From the NCBI GenBank assembly GCA_954871525.1, contig OX940872.1, forward strand, positions 22,477,746 through 22,541,745: a stretch of 64,000 nt of DNA, given 5' to 3'. The translations under genes and the position numbers were made by a program. Positions 21,801-33,889 of the stretch are shown in pieces. The first letter of the stretch is position 1, and each line of letters begins with the position of its first letter. Source of the stretch: Parietaria judaica. Taxonomy: Eukaryota > Streptophyta > Magnoliopsida > Rosales > Urticaceae. Under the pieces are notes generated by a model. It saw only the letters and a list, made by a program, of their open reading frames with translations. It was not told the DNA's origin and made no database searches.

Positions 21801-24085
21801 ACATCTGATATCAATGTACTATATATTCATATATATATATGCTTGCAATCTGGAAATTAGTGGCAGACAAATTAGCAAAATATGATAAATAAAATTCAAA
21901 CTGAAAATGATGACATGTGTGTAATACCTCCACTCCCCCACGTACGCACGAGTAGTGTAGTGGGATAGCCAAATATATTATCTTTATAATTTTATGAATA
22001 AATTAGAATAATATATAGCATAATGTTCAAATGGACGGATCTATAGTTAATTTGATTTTAAACCTGGTCAACGGCCGGCAATCTCGTTCTGAATTTGTGG
22101 CTTCAGCAAGGAACAATTCGCAGTCGGTCACGGAATCTCGTTTAGCAGTCATACGCAACTCGCGGCTGGAGGCGCCGTGAGCAATTTGAGTCTGGTGTCA
22201 TAAGTTTTTTAAAAATAATAATAATAGAAAAACTAAAAGTTACATAGAGGATCCGACTCGCAATAGACTTTTTTTTTTTCCCGGTTCGTGAGTATAAATA
22301 ATGAGTTTTGAGATAATAAATTTGACATAAGAACCTTAGCGTAGCTAGTTTTCACGGTCATTTGGGCTGCGTTAAAGTAATTATGAATTTATAGGTAATT
22401 TCAGAGTCACATAATATTAACACTCCACCAAGTTTAAATGGCAACGCTCGCAATAAATAACTTGTGTATTTTCTTTTTTGTACTCTTATTTTTTTATTAT
22501 TTTTTCACTAAATGATGGAAAATATATTCATGGCACGGTAAAGCGCAATATTCGCAATCATAATTAGATTTAGTTGCGATTGATATATCATATCATGTCA
22601 TGGATTTATTGCCCTAACTCCCTTAAATTAAACTGTTTGAAAATCATGATTCAAGTGTTTTGTATTTACTGAGTGAGTGTACGTGTTCACTTTCTTGATA
22701 TTGAATATCGATAAATAAATAAATAAATAAATAATTGCAATAATATATATATGTGTGTGTATCGTGAGAGACGCATTTGTAGTTGTAGCTTAATTATAAA
22801 CCTCGTCATAAATGAAATTTGAGAAAGTAGATAAGGAAAAGACCTGAAATAATTAGGGTTTATATGGCATACTAGTAAAGCCTGAGTGATGTAATGAACA
22901 CAAGTTTAAAAACAGCTTTAATTAGTAGTATATATCTTTAAGTGGCCAAGTTAAGCCATTTCATGATAAAAGTAGACTATATCATAGATATTCGACAACA
23001 CTCTGAATTGATTTTAACTAACGTGATTAAATTAAAGACCACCTATAAATTAATAATTTTAGTAATATAATAACTTGCTTCATCTTCGCGTCGATAAAAC
23101 AAGTTTTCACTCTGGCCTTAAGGTCGAGGAGCGAAACTTCAGTTGATCAAGATAATCGAACATAAGAATTAGGAAGAAAGATAACTGAAAAACCTCGACC
23201 TAAACAGGTGTGCTTGAAGCCCCACATGTAAGTCGACCTATTTTAGGGATTATGATTGCATGCTCTAACGTAAGGATAGTAGTTGGATGATCACCAAGCA
23301 TCGGACGTGGCTGAGATCGTAAGAATAAATAAACGATATGTCATTTCGCTTACATATGATTCATACTTTTGTCGTTAATCCCTAGGAAAGACGTCGTTTT
23401 AAACTTTAATCACTTGTAAAATTAATTACCTTAGTAATCAAGTATTTTGAACTCGTTAGTTACAAATTAATTCAAATCACACCGCATAAAATTAACCCTA
23501 CCAAAAGAAAAAATCAATTATATCCGGTCGGTAGTTTGTACTTTCGATCCGTAGCACCAATGATCTTCTAATTAATATATGATTAAAGGATGAACATTTA
23601 GAAAGTATTGAAGAAAAAGATAAACAGTTTACTCTTCTATATCTACGTATGCTTGTATATAAGAGTAACTTAACTTCTATATCCATAATATATTTTAAAT
23701 TTTAATCATGTTCTATCTTTACTATTCCATTAATTAACAATTTAAATGAAAAGAATTTTGAAATATATTAATCGAATGGGAAAGACCCTGCATCACTCGT
23801 GATCATGATTGATTCATGAAAGAAGAAACAAAAGCTTTGAAGCAAGAAAAAGCCTGCGATATTTCCTTACATTAATCTTTCATTTAAAATTATTTGTGGG
23901 GTCTGACTTTAAATGTCTGTAAAAGAAAATATTAAAAAGCAAATAAGATAATGAAATCAAAAGAGGTAGATGATGACGTATACAGGCACGCCTCCACGCA
24001 TTGCAACGATAACAAAAGGCAAAGAGACACTGCAAAATCATAGAAACTAACACTGTTTATTTCAGTAATATGTATGTATATATTA
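18810..24085. other. Intergenic, AT-rich, no gene seen
   Basis: More than 5 kb with no coding signal. A GC-rich hairpin lies at 20463-20534. A short duplicated motif (TTTTTCAGAGTTCA...ACACTAGCAC) occurs at about 20270 and 20344. A GC-richer patch of unknown origin lies at 22070-22200. A TAAA-type microsatellite is at 22710-22735. The remaining open frames are short and unconvincing. Confidence 0.5.
20463..20534. repeat. GC-rich inverted repeat (26-bp arms)
   Basis: The arms 20463-20488 and 20509-20534 are complementary except for two positions, with a 20-base loop. The right part is also nearly palindromic on its own (CATGCTCGCGGCGAGCATG). It stands out as GC-rich inside AT-rich DNA. It could be a small MITE core or a hairpin RNA locus. 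Confidence 0.75.
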
Positions 24086-24094
24086 TATTATATA

Positions 24095-25204
24095 GGGTTA
24101 ATTGCGGCAAAAATACCCAACCTTTGGTCAAATTCTCTGCTGTGTATACAACCTCCGTAAATGGCGGCAAAAGTACTCAAACTTTGCATTTGGGAGTTGA
24201 CCGAAAAAATTCACCTATGTGGCAATCACCCTTTGCCACGTGGCATGCCACATGGCACTTGGCCGCCACGTGGCATGCCACGTAATTATTTTTTTTAAAA
24301 TATTTTTTTTTAAAAATATTTTTTTAAAAAAACTTTTTATTTTTTTTTTTAAAAAATAAAATTATTTTTCCATAATAACCAATTATGAGTATTTAAATTT
24401 AAATATTCATTATTAGTTTTGTTATTAAATATAATTATTCATTTTAGAAAAGTGGATCAAACAAAATAAATAAATAAAAAAATCACCGTTCACGGTTCAC
24501 TCAAGCTCCGCCTTCGATCCAGTTCACGGGTGAAATAAAATCGCTTAATATGTTTGGTAAAAATAATCAATAATAATCATATGATTATTTAACGACAATT
24601 TTCAAAACAAGAATAATATATAAATAAAAAAACATATTAAACAATTATTATTTATATAAAATACAAACACACAAAAAATATCATGCAAACAAATAAACAT
24701 ATTTTTTTGTTAAATATAAATATTTTTTTGTTTTTCAATAAGTGGTGTGTATTTAATTATGTCTTGACTTTTTAAACAATTTTGATGTGTTTATTAGTTA
24801 TTATTATTATTATTAAACAATTTTATTCGACGCGTGAACCGGATAGAAAACGGAGTTCAAGTGAACCGTGAGCGGTGGTTTTTATTTCGTTCTACCCACT
24901 TTTTTAAAAATAAATAATTATAACCAATAATGAATATTTATATTTAAATATTCATTATTTGTTATTATCTTAAAAATATTTTTATAAAAAAAAAATTGTT
25001 AAATTTTTTTTTTTTTAAAAAAATTATTTTAAAAAAAAATTACGTGGCATGCCACGTGGTGGCAAAGGGTGATTGCCACATAGGTGAATTTTTTTCGGTC
25101 AACTCCCAAATGGAAAGTTTGGGTACTTTTGCCGCCATTTACGGAAGTTGTATACACAGCAGAGAATTTGACTAAAGGTTGGGTATTTTTGCCGCAATTA
25201 ACCC
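24095..25204. mobile_element. Non-autonomous Mutator-like foldback element, 9-bp duplication
   Basis: The ends GGGTTAATTGCGGCAAAAAT and its complement form inverted repeats of about 200 bases that include the blocks CAGCAGAGAA and GGCAAAGGGTGATTGCCAC. The flanks TATTATATA at 24086-24094 and 25205-25213 are identical 9-mers, the size used by Mutator-like transposases. The interior is AT-rich and partly palindromic down to the centre. It has no transposase. Confidence 0.87.
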
Positions 25205-25213
25205 TATTATATA

Positions 25214-26161
25214 TTATATATTAGGAATAGTACAGTACATGTGTATTGTATTATACTATAAATCTATAATGTATATTTAATTATAGTAATTTCGTTTCAA
25301 GTCACACTCAGTACCTAATTAGATATGATGATTTTGTAGACTTTTGTTTTGTGTTTCAATTATTTTTTCGGAGGTATATGATCATTCTAAGCTATTAGAG
25401 TCCGAAAACAAAAAATCGCTAAACGAATCAATTTTATAGTCACGCTGAAACCATATGTATATTTGTGATGTGTTTTTAAGATCTCAAAACACGGTAATTG
25501 ATTATCATGATAAGATTTTACGAGTATAGCAATAAACTGATGGCCAATAAAATTGAGCCCGATGTGCTAGGATCGTGTCGCATGAGCACATGAATAATAA
25601 TAAAAAAATTAAAGTAAATAATATAGTAGTATTTAATTAGAAGATGGTGAATTATTTTTTCCATTGTCTTTAAGAGAATAATTTAGTTAATTAACTATAT
25701 TGTAATGTATATATAGGACGAATTCATTTGTATTAATGTCATTATTTGAAATTAAATTGTTCTTCGTACAAATGGGAACCAGAGAAGAAAGGCCTGTATT
25801 GATGTCATTTCCAGTGCTGAATAACCATGTTTGTCTGGTGCAGTGAGAACCGTGAGAGAAGCCTCAGAGCCTTGTCCTCTTACGTGGCACTCATCCAACG
25901 GCTTACCTTTCAGTGGTCCAGATTTTGTTTCGGGGAAGAAGGTTTATGATCAGTTCACTGAGCATTTAGAAGACTCTCATATGTTTAAAGCTGGTGAAAG
26001 TTACTTATATGCATTGCATACGTATGAAAAATATGGTAAATGAACTTTTGGCATATATTTTTGTTTTCAAACTCTTATATATGGATCTTAAAAAAATACT
26101 AATGATATTTTTTTTCAAACTATATTTTAGGGAGTTTTCACAGCTCTATAACTATAGAATA
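25214..26161. other. Intergenic spacer with one possible gene fragment
   Basis: Mostly AT-rich. A 70-codon open frame at 25831-26043 (plus strand) has more balanced composition than its surroundings and follows a pyrimidine-poor stretch. Its protein (contains FSGPDFVSGKKVYDQFTEH) is not recognised. It sits between two foldback elements and may be a captured or degenerate exon. Confidence 0.35.
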
Positions 26162-26170
26162 TAAATAGTT

Positions 26171-26986
26171 GGGAAAAGCGGCAAAAGTCTCTAATTCTGC
26201 ACATTTGTTGCAGTTAAGTCCTTGTACTCAAACTTTGGTGGTAAAAGTCCTTACCGTTAGAATCTTATTGCACAACCGTCCTCACGCCGTTATCACCTTG
26301 TTAAGTGCCACATAGATGCCCACTTCTCATTCATGTCACCAAAAAAAATTAAGGAAAAAGTACCAAAAGTAAAAAAAAAAATACTAAAAGAAATCTAAAC
26401 TATAAAATCCACTTGTTGCGGTGATATTAAGCCACATTTTTAGTTGATCCACCATTTTGAAAATTCTTGTTATTTTCTTATTCTTTGTAATTTAAATAGG
26501 TCGTTTACGTATATTTTCTTTCTTGAAATTTTGTAATTATTGGAACCAGTGATTCCAAATAATTAGCAATATATAAACTTAGTTTTGTTTGTCTATTTGG
26601 AAATACAACTTTATATGTTGCTAATTATTTGGAAGCACTAGTTCCAATTTCAACGTTAATTATAAAATTTCAAGAAATAAAATGAAAATATATGTAGACG
26701 ACCTATTGAAATCGCAAAGAATAAGTAAATAACAAGAATTTTCACAATGGTGAATCCAATAATTATAGAGTTTTTTTAGTATTTTTTGTTTTTGATACTT
26801 TTGCCTTAATTTTTTTGGTGACATGGATGACAAGTGTGCAGCTATGTAGCACTTAACAAGGTGTTAACAGCACGAGGACGGATATGCAACAAAATTCTAA
26901 CGGTAAGGACTTTTACCACTAAAATTTGAATACAGAGACTTAACTGCAACAAATATGCAGAGTGGGGGACTTCACCGCTATTTCCC
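26171..26986. mobile_element. Non-autonomous Mutator-like foldback element, 9-bp duplication
   Basis: The left end GGGAAAAGCGGCAAAAGTC and the complement of the right end, GGGAAATAGCGGTGAAGTC, are imperfect inverted repeats that continue for about 170 bases (TTGTTGCAGTTAAGTC, TAACACCTTGTTAAGTGC). TAAATAGTT flanks both sides (26162-26170, 26987-26995). The middle is palindromic as well (around 26560-26650). It has no coding capacity. Confidence 0.87.
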
Positions 26987-26995
26987 TAAATAGTT

Positions 26996-28171
26996 TACAT
27001 CTTGATTTAAGTTTTTATAGAATTATGAATTTACGTCATCGGTTAACAAATATATGTGCGGAAAAGATCTAATTCCGTTAAAATATTGTACTCATGTAGG
27101 GGATTTCTAAAAATAGATCAAATAATAGTATTTGTGGTAAATTGATAATATTTGTTTTCAAAGACTAAATAAATAACATGTTATTAGATAAAATAAAATA
27201 AAAAGCATTTATTTTATCTAATTAATTATCTATGACCTATCCTTTTTAGCACTCTTTTAATAACTAGACAACTTCCACTTCCCACTACCCATAACATTTT
27301 ATTACATAATAATAAAACGTTTTCTCTAGTTAGTATTTTTGTGCCCGAAATATTAATTCGGTGATATTATTGTATCATTAAGAGAATAGAATATTTAGTT
27401 GTCAAATGAACTTTCTTCAATCAATATAAATGATAATAATTTATAATCTTTTAAAAGAACCAGGCAACCAGCTATGCATAAGCGAGAAGCCGCCACGTGG
27501 TCGAAAGAAAGAGTGAGTACGTATAATCCATGCACGTTGAATGTTTGGACACTTCAGCGTCTACAAGACTACAAGTTTAGTTGTTCCATTCAATGATTCA
27601 ATAATTCAATTCTTTTATTTAGTATCGATTTATATTTAATATGTAGCAACCCGATAATTTTCTTTTATTTATCATCAATTTATCTTTTTAATATATATAA
27701 TATATAGCTAGCCAACTAAAGTATAAATAGTTCTCATATTTGTAAAATAATATATATTATAGTAAGCATCCGTTCTTTGACTCGTCCACTTGATGACCTG
27801 ATAAAAGTTTAAGCACTACGTCATCACGTTATTCATAAATATATATTATATTTACGTGTGATAAAATCCTAACATGTTAGATAACAAAGCATCCTAAATT
27901 CCTAATAAGCTTCCTCGTACGAACAAAAAATATAACAAAACAAAACAAATAGTGATAGTGGTTTTTTGGCATCTTCTCTTTGAATTAGGTCAACATTTTT
28001 TTAAGAAACGCACCGACATTCGTCTCTACTCTCTACTATTATTTCTCAATAATTGAACGCGCTTGATCAATCTATATCTACGAAGATTCATAATAATCTC
28101 ATTAATATTTTTATACAAGAAATAGTTTCGGTAGGGCCAAGTCAAAAGAATTTTGGATATAGACAAAGATA
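26996..28171. other. Intergenic, no gene seen
   Basis: AT-rich, without convincing ORFs. A fragment CCGCCACGTGGTCG at about 27490 holds a CACGTG core but no gene follows close by. Confidence 0.5.
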
Positions 28172-28690
28172 AGCATATGTAGAGCTGCAACTCGCGACTC
28201 CAATCCCAGAATCGCGACGAGTCGCGATGTTCTGGGAGGAGTCGCGACGCATCGCGACGCGAAGCGTGGAGTCGCGACGAGTCGCGATTCCTGCGCGTCG
28301 TCGCGATGCGTCTGGTCGATCCGCGTGATGGGCGATCGACGGCTCTCGCTGAGCCACGTCAGCGATCCGTGGGAGGGGGAGAAAATTGTGTTTCTTTGTG
28401 GCATTAATACTATGTTTTTACCCGAAATTAATTACTCAACCATAATTTTTACCCACTTTACTCGAATTCCAACCCAAAAATTTCAAATTTCAATATTTTT
28501 CACCCAATTTTATTCACCCACTTCACCCACCTCAATAATTATTCACCCACCCAACTCTCTTCTCAAATCCTATAAATACCACCTCTCCCACCCTCATTTC
28601 CTCACCAACAATCTTCCAACTCTCTCTCAAATTCTCTCAACTCTCTAAGTTTTTTCCCTCTAAAGCTCTCAAGTTCTCAAATTTCCCATT

Positions 28691-31411
28691 ATGTCTCGAA
28701 GAAGCGGTGGTAGTTCCGGGGGTCGTAGGGCGGCTAGGGATTTGGTTCCTGATTTTAATGCCGGGGAGCAATCGCAACCTACGCCCGAGGGCTACATTCC
28801 CGTTGTAGAAACACTTCCCTCCCCACCAAATCCAAATTATCCGACGCACGTTCCGGCATCAATGGTCAACAGCAGCACGCTACGTCGATGTAGGGAGGCA
28901 GGAACCACCGATCCATTTTTTGAACTCTTGTTTCAAGGAGGACCCGCCGACGACCGTATGGAGGGCCCATCTCAACCGCCGGAGGAACCGCCTCAAAGAC
29001 GCAATCTTGCCGAAGAGGAGGGCCCACACCATTCCTCCGTCCAAGGCTCGTACCACGATGGTTCTCCACTCTCGATCAACGAAACCGGCGAAGGCTCCGT
29101 CCAACGTCCTCGACGTGCTCGACGTCCGCGACCGGAAACGGGGTAATTATTTTAATTATTATTATTTTAATATTATTTTTATTATTATTATTTTAATTAT
29201 TTTAGAATAAATAATTAATTTGCCACGTCTCTTGAAAGTCTTAGTATGCTCTGTGGTTGCGGTTCCGACTGATCTTCCACATCAGAAACGAAGTTCTTGA
29301 GATTTAATAATCATTTAATCATATTAGTGTACATGTGTGTAATTAAACATTAAATGGTTACTTAATAAGTTAAAAACCTAATAATTTAGTTTAATTATTT
29401 TATTTTAATTACTTAATTTGCCACGTCTCTTGAAAGTCTTAGTATGCTCTGTGGTTGCGGTTCCGACTGATCTTCCACATCAGAAACGAATTTCTTGAGA
29501 TTTAATAATCATTTTATCATATTAATTTAATTAAACTTTAAATGGTTACTTAAATAAGTTAAAAAAATTAAAAAAGGTAATTTGTATGTTTGGTAATAAT
29601 TATAAAGTTCTTATTGGATTACGGTGTCTTAGAAAGATTGGTTTTTAAATAAGGTTTGCTTTGCAATCTCCTCCAAGCTAGCCTGGGAACCTCGGGGAGT
29701 TCTGTCTAGAAAAGCTTGGGCCTAAAGCGAGATCATAGCATCCTTTCCAGTCGATCTGGCCGTGGAACCTCGGGGAGTTCCGTCCAAAAGAGTTTGATAA
29801 TTATTTTCACACATAAGAAATACCATTTTAATTTTGTTAACTTTTTTATTTAACTTTTAATTAAATCAATATGATGAATAATAAACTTTATGACATTTAA
29901 ATTTGTGATTTTCCTTTTGTTTTAATAGAGTTAATCCTCATGGCTTGGCGTGGGGACGGCCAAACACGGCCCCGGTGTGGAAATTTTTTCATGAAGATCG
30001 GCACATCAACGACCGAGGCGAGCGTGTTAAAAATGCCACATGCAAAAAGTGCGGGACAATTCTAGACGGAATGGGGGAGCGGGGAACTGGATACTTAAAC
30101 CGACACGCTAATGTGTGCTTCCCAACCGGGGAGCTCCATGAGGTAAACACAGCACAGGTAAGTGCTCTTTCTGCTGTGAATTTACGGAAATGGACACTCG
30201 AATGGATTCTTTCTACGGGCGTTCCGCTGAGTTTTGTCGAAAATCCCAACCACACACGATATATGAAAAGGATTAATCCGACATACCAGCAGTTTTCCCG
30301 TACCACTTATACCGGGGACATGGAAACCGCTTATGATTTGCAAAAAAACCTTTTAGTCGATTTTTTCAAAATGTCTAACATAAACGTTGCTTTTACCACC
30401 GACTTGTGGAGCGGTCCAAGTTTAAATGATTACATGAGTTTAACCGCCCACTACGTCGACGATGAGTGGAATCCATGTCAACGACTTTTAAACTTGTCGC
30501 CTTTCGAGTGTCGCCATACCGGAAAAAACATAGCCGAGAAATTATTTGAATTATTTGGTGATTGGGGTTTACAAAATCGTGTTATTTCAATTACCTTAGA
30601 TAATGCCTCAAGCAACAACGCCGCGATTATGATCTTGGAAACAATGTTGCCCGCTTCTCCGTTTCGAAATATTTTACATCAACGGTGTGCTTGTCACATA
30701 ATTAATTTAATTGCACGAACGGGCGAGGGACATATTGCACACCATGTTGAAAAATTACGCGGCATTGTTGATTGGATCCGGCATCCTCAGACCACCAATA
30801 GGTGGAGACGATTTTGTAAAGACCACAATCATAAAGCTAATAAGTTTGGTTTAGATGATAATACGCGATGGAACTCTACGTATTTAATGATTTCAGTTGT
30901 GTGTAGACAGAGGCTTCCTTTGGACCATTTCCTCGGACAGGAACTCCCTCCGGATGCGCGGATCACGGAGGCGGAATGGGCTACCGCGAAGAAATTCCTC
31001 GCTTTCCTCAAACCTTTTTATGCTGTTACTTTAAATTTTTCTAACCAAAATAAACCTTCTTTGAATCATGGTCTTTCGGGTCTTTATCAAATTTCGTGTG
31101 CTTTCAAGGAATTCGAAAACGACCCTATTATTTCGCCGCTTATTGAGTCTATGGTTGCAAAATTCAAGTCGTATTGGGATCCACCCCCGTTTTCGTTTTG
31201 CTTCGGTGCTATTCTAGACCCTCATGTTTCGGATGCATATGGGCCAATGATGATAGCGATCGGAGAAAACATAGGGGTGGATTATCGTAATTATGTTAAT
31301 GTTGTTAACGAAGCTTTTTATGAATTGTACAGTGAATACAAGAGAGGTTTTAGTGAGGCATCTTGTAATATTTACACTGAATATTTACAGCTCTCTTCCA
31401 CCTTATTGTAA
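28691..31411 (+). CDS. hAT transposase (two exons), apparently lacking the dimerisation domain
   Basis: Exon 1 is 28691-29142 (start ATG, proline/arginine-rich, disordered). The intron 29143-29928 is GT-AG. Exon 2 is 29929-31411. The phases agree and give about 644 residues. A BED-type zinc finger is at C189, C192, H210, C214. RNase H-like transposase motifs follow: FTTDLWSG, ITLDNASSNN, HQRCACHIINLIA and DNTRWNSTYLM. hAT transposases excise and reinsert the element in the nucleus. The frame stops soon after an EFENDPIISPL region and a short tail, before any recognisable C-terminal hAT dimerisation domain (usually rich in LDLLxYW and SERxFS motifs). The protein may therefore be inactive or act only as a binding protein. 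Within the domains present there are no stops or frameshifts. Confidence 0.85.
29217..29523 (+). repeat. Tandem duplication inside the transposase intron
   Basis: A block of about 105 bases (TTGCCACGTCTCTTGAAAGT...) at 29217-29325 recurs at 29415-29523 with a period of 198. A further local repeat (AACCTCGGGGAGTTC) occurs at about 29689 and 29766. All are in noncoding intron sequence. Confidence 0.85.
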
Positions 31412-31916
31412 TATTCACAATGAATAATACAACTTCTTTTTTTTAATATCTCGTCTTATCGTATTTAATTATATATTTGTTGATTAAATTTGTTCAAATT
31501 ATTAATATGTTACAAATTAATATTTATTAACATATGTTACAAATTAAAAACGAACATATAAATCAAACTTATTAATATGTTACAAAATAATAATATAACA
31601 TATTTAAATATTAATTTTGAAATAAATTAATTACTATAAATAATAAAAATATGTAAATATAGTTTTGAAATTATTGATAAAGTTTGATAATAAAATTCGG
31701 GTAAAAACTAACTAAGTTTAACACTGGAAAAAACTAGATACATATGCCACAAAGTAGAAAAATCGAAGAACCCGTGCAATTTCTCGCCCCTGAAACCTTG
31801 GTCGCGATTTCTCGCGACGTCGCGAGTCGCGACCCGTCGCGACGCCAAAACTCGCGATTTTGGCGACGTCCATCGCGACGAGTCGCGACGTCGCGTATCA
31901 CAGCTCTAAGCATATG

Positions 31917-32956
31917 AAGATATAGACGATTAAAGCTTAAAATAAAAATATTTGGATTTAATTATTGAATGCAAATATGAACAAGAAATACTCCATATTG
32001 TAAAGGGGCTAATGTTCACTACTAGGTCACATTTGCTTCACTACTAATGCTTAATTTGTATATAGCAATCGATCTTCAGGCATCTGATTTCTCAGAAGAA
32101 TTATTAATATAAGAAAAATTGTGATCAAAATTAGTCACAACAGATAGAATATGCGTAGTTTTCCATAGTAATTTGAGGTCTTGACAGAAGTTGAGAATCT
32201 AATCTATGCGTGCTAATAAAAAGGTCATCAATTTCTTGTGATGTGAATGAATACAATTTATTTAGAAAAGATGTAATAACGGCATAACTATCAAAATTAT
32301 AGTTTATTTTGTTGGTGGGTTGTGGGTACTCAATTTTTTGGGAAAAAAAATAATCAAAGTTAAAAATAGAAATAAAAAGTTGCCGAAGCCTATTTTGTTA
32401 AATAAAATTTTAATGAATCAATTATTTTTATTAAAAAAAAAGTTAATAAAAGTGCATGTTTCATCTGCAAATAATTTTTAATTTATTTTTAATTAATGAT
32501 TTAACTCTTTAATTGATTTAAAAAAAAATTGAACAGAATTACAAAATTATTGTTTCATTGAACATATAGATACTTTCACTATTAAAAAATTATAATAAGA
32601 TAACGGCAACACAATTTACTAGAGCCTTAACTTTTGTCCGTACATATAGATTTAGAAAATACGAATAAATCATTTATTATTGGTGCATGAAATTTCAGTT
32701 GTTTCCAATATATTTATTACAATTATACCATATAGTTTTCATTAGTTATTCGACTTTAAGTTGTATGATGATCATTAACTAGTCCTATTATATATGTTTC
32801 CTCTTTTGGTTTGTGACTTTGTTGAAGCGAATAAATGAACACACAGATAAAATCAATTGCTGAACAAATTAAGCACTGCAATGGTACGTGTACCAAGAAC
32901 TGAGAAGTCAGAGTGGAGAGTGATGTGTTGATATTTGATATATATTATATATAATA
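31917..32956. other. Intergenic, no gene seen
   Basis: AT-rich DNA with no coding signal or clear repeat structure. Confidence 0.5.
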
Positions 32957-33399
32957 GGGTTAATGTCGGTGAAAATTTTAAAAGTTTGGTTAAAGAACCC
33001 TTCGTGTATTCAAAGTTTAAAAGTGGTGGCAAAAATACTCATAGTCATATTTGGGGAGTTGACCACTTCATTCTTGTAACGCCATTAACTTACCCTTTAA
33101 CTTTGGCCACGTGAAAAAATCTGTTTCGTTAAGTGTAATCATAAGGGGTTCAATTAGTTGTATTAAATAGTATTACTTAGGGGTTTGATTCACTGTTTTC
33201 TCGTAAACGAGGCTGATGTGGGCTCGTCAACGTGGAAAAAATTGTTCTGTCGGCAACCCACGTTTGTCCGTGTGGTGAGAGTTAACAGGTAAATTAATGG
33301 TGCTACGGGATTGGAGTGGTCAATTCCCCAAATATGACATTGGGTATTTTTATCACCATTTTTAAACTTTGGGTTCCCAAGAGGTTCTTTGACCAGGAT
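32957..33399. mobile_element. Truncated foldback element of the same Mutator-like type
   Basis: It begins GGGTTAATGTCGGTGAAAAT. Inner segments (ATTTGGGGAGTTGACCAC and the complement of GTGGTCAATTCCCCAAAT-like sequence at about 33318) pair across the element. The right terminal ~40 bases expected from the left end are missing beyond about 33399, where LINE-like sequence begins shortly after. No target duplication could be assigned. Confidence 0.65.
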
Positions 33400-33424
33400 G
33401 TATAAGGAATTTTATTTGGTCGGG

Positions 33425-33880
33425 ATCTATTAATAGTAGAAAATTGGTTACTGTGCCTTGGAATATTTGTGGTTTATCCATTTCAGATGGTGATTTTGGA
33501 GTGAAGAAATTGAGTGCCCTGAATAAGGCCACGCTTGGAAAGTTATCTTGGCATTTCATCAATTCGAATTCCTTCCCTTTGAGTTTGATAAAAAAAAACA
33601 AAAAAACAAAAAAAACAAACAAACAGGATCTTCAATACAAATGGCTATCTGAAAAGTAACATTCTTTCCTCCTCTATTTGGCGTTCGTTGTTTCTCTTCG
33701 GTTGCTTACAGCATTCTCTGGTTGATTAACAATTATTCAAATAAGAACTTTAAGCTTCAGGTTTTGCTCGTTTGAGGATTCTTCGGTCTTTGTCCACGAA
33801 GTTTTGTTTAATGAAATTGAATGATAGTGGTTGGGCGCTCTTTCCTCGCCCGAGTTACACCCGTTCAATAGGCTCAAAGA
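33425..33880 (+). pseudogene. LINE (L1-like) reverse transcriptase fragment
   Basis: Translation of about 33444-33590 gives VPWNICGLSISDGDFGVKKL and ALNKATLGKLSWHFI, the conserved region after the RT palm in plant L1 elements (compare the matching region of 57744-59934). After an A-rich interruption, more degenerate frames continue to about 33880. There are several stops and frame changes. It is a dead fragment. Confidence 0.65.
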
Positions 33881-33889
33881 GTTTTAACA

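Larger units (their letters stand above)
28180..31908 (+). mobile_element. hAT transposon with spliced, C-terminally short transposase
   Basis: 3729 bp. The ends TAGAGCTGCAAC and, in complement, TAGAGCTGTGAT form short terminal inverted repeats. AGCATATG flanks both ends (28172-28179, 31909-31916), a perfect 8-bp hAT duplication. Dense subterminal arrays of TCGCGAC/GTCGCGA occupy 28190-28330 and 31795-31895; such arrays are typical transposase-binding regions of hAT elements. A TATA box (TATAAATA, 28571-28578) precedes the transposase gene. Confidence 0.93.

Noticed and set aside
28111..28404. Minus-strand frames over the hAT left end
   Set aside because: They are translations of the TCGCGAC subterminal array and have no protein character.
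28866..29210. Several overlapping frames across hAT exon 1
   Set aside because: They are shadows of the transposase exon, whose frame is supported by splice phase.
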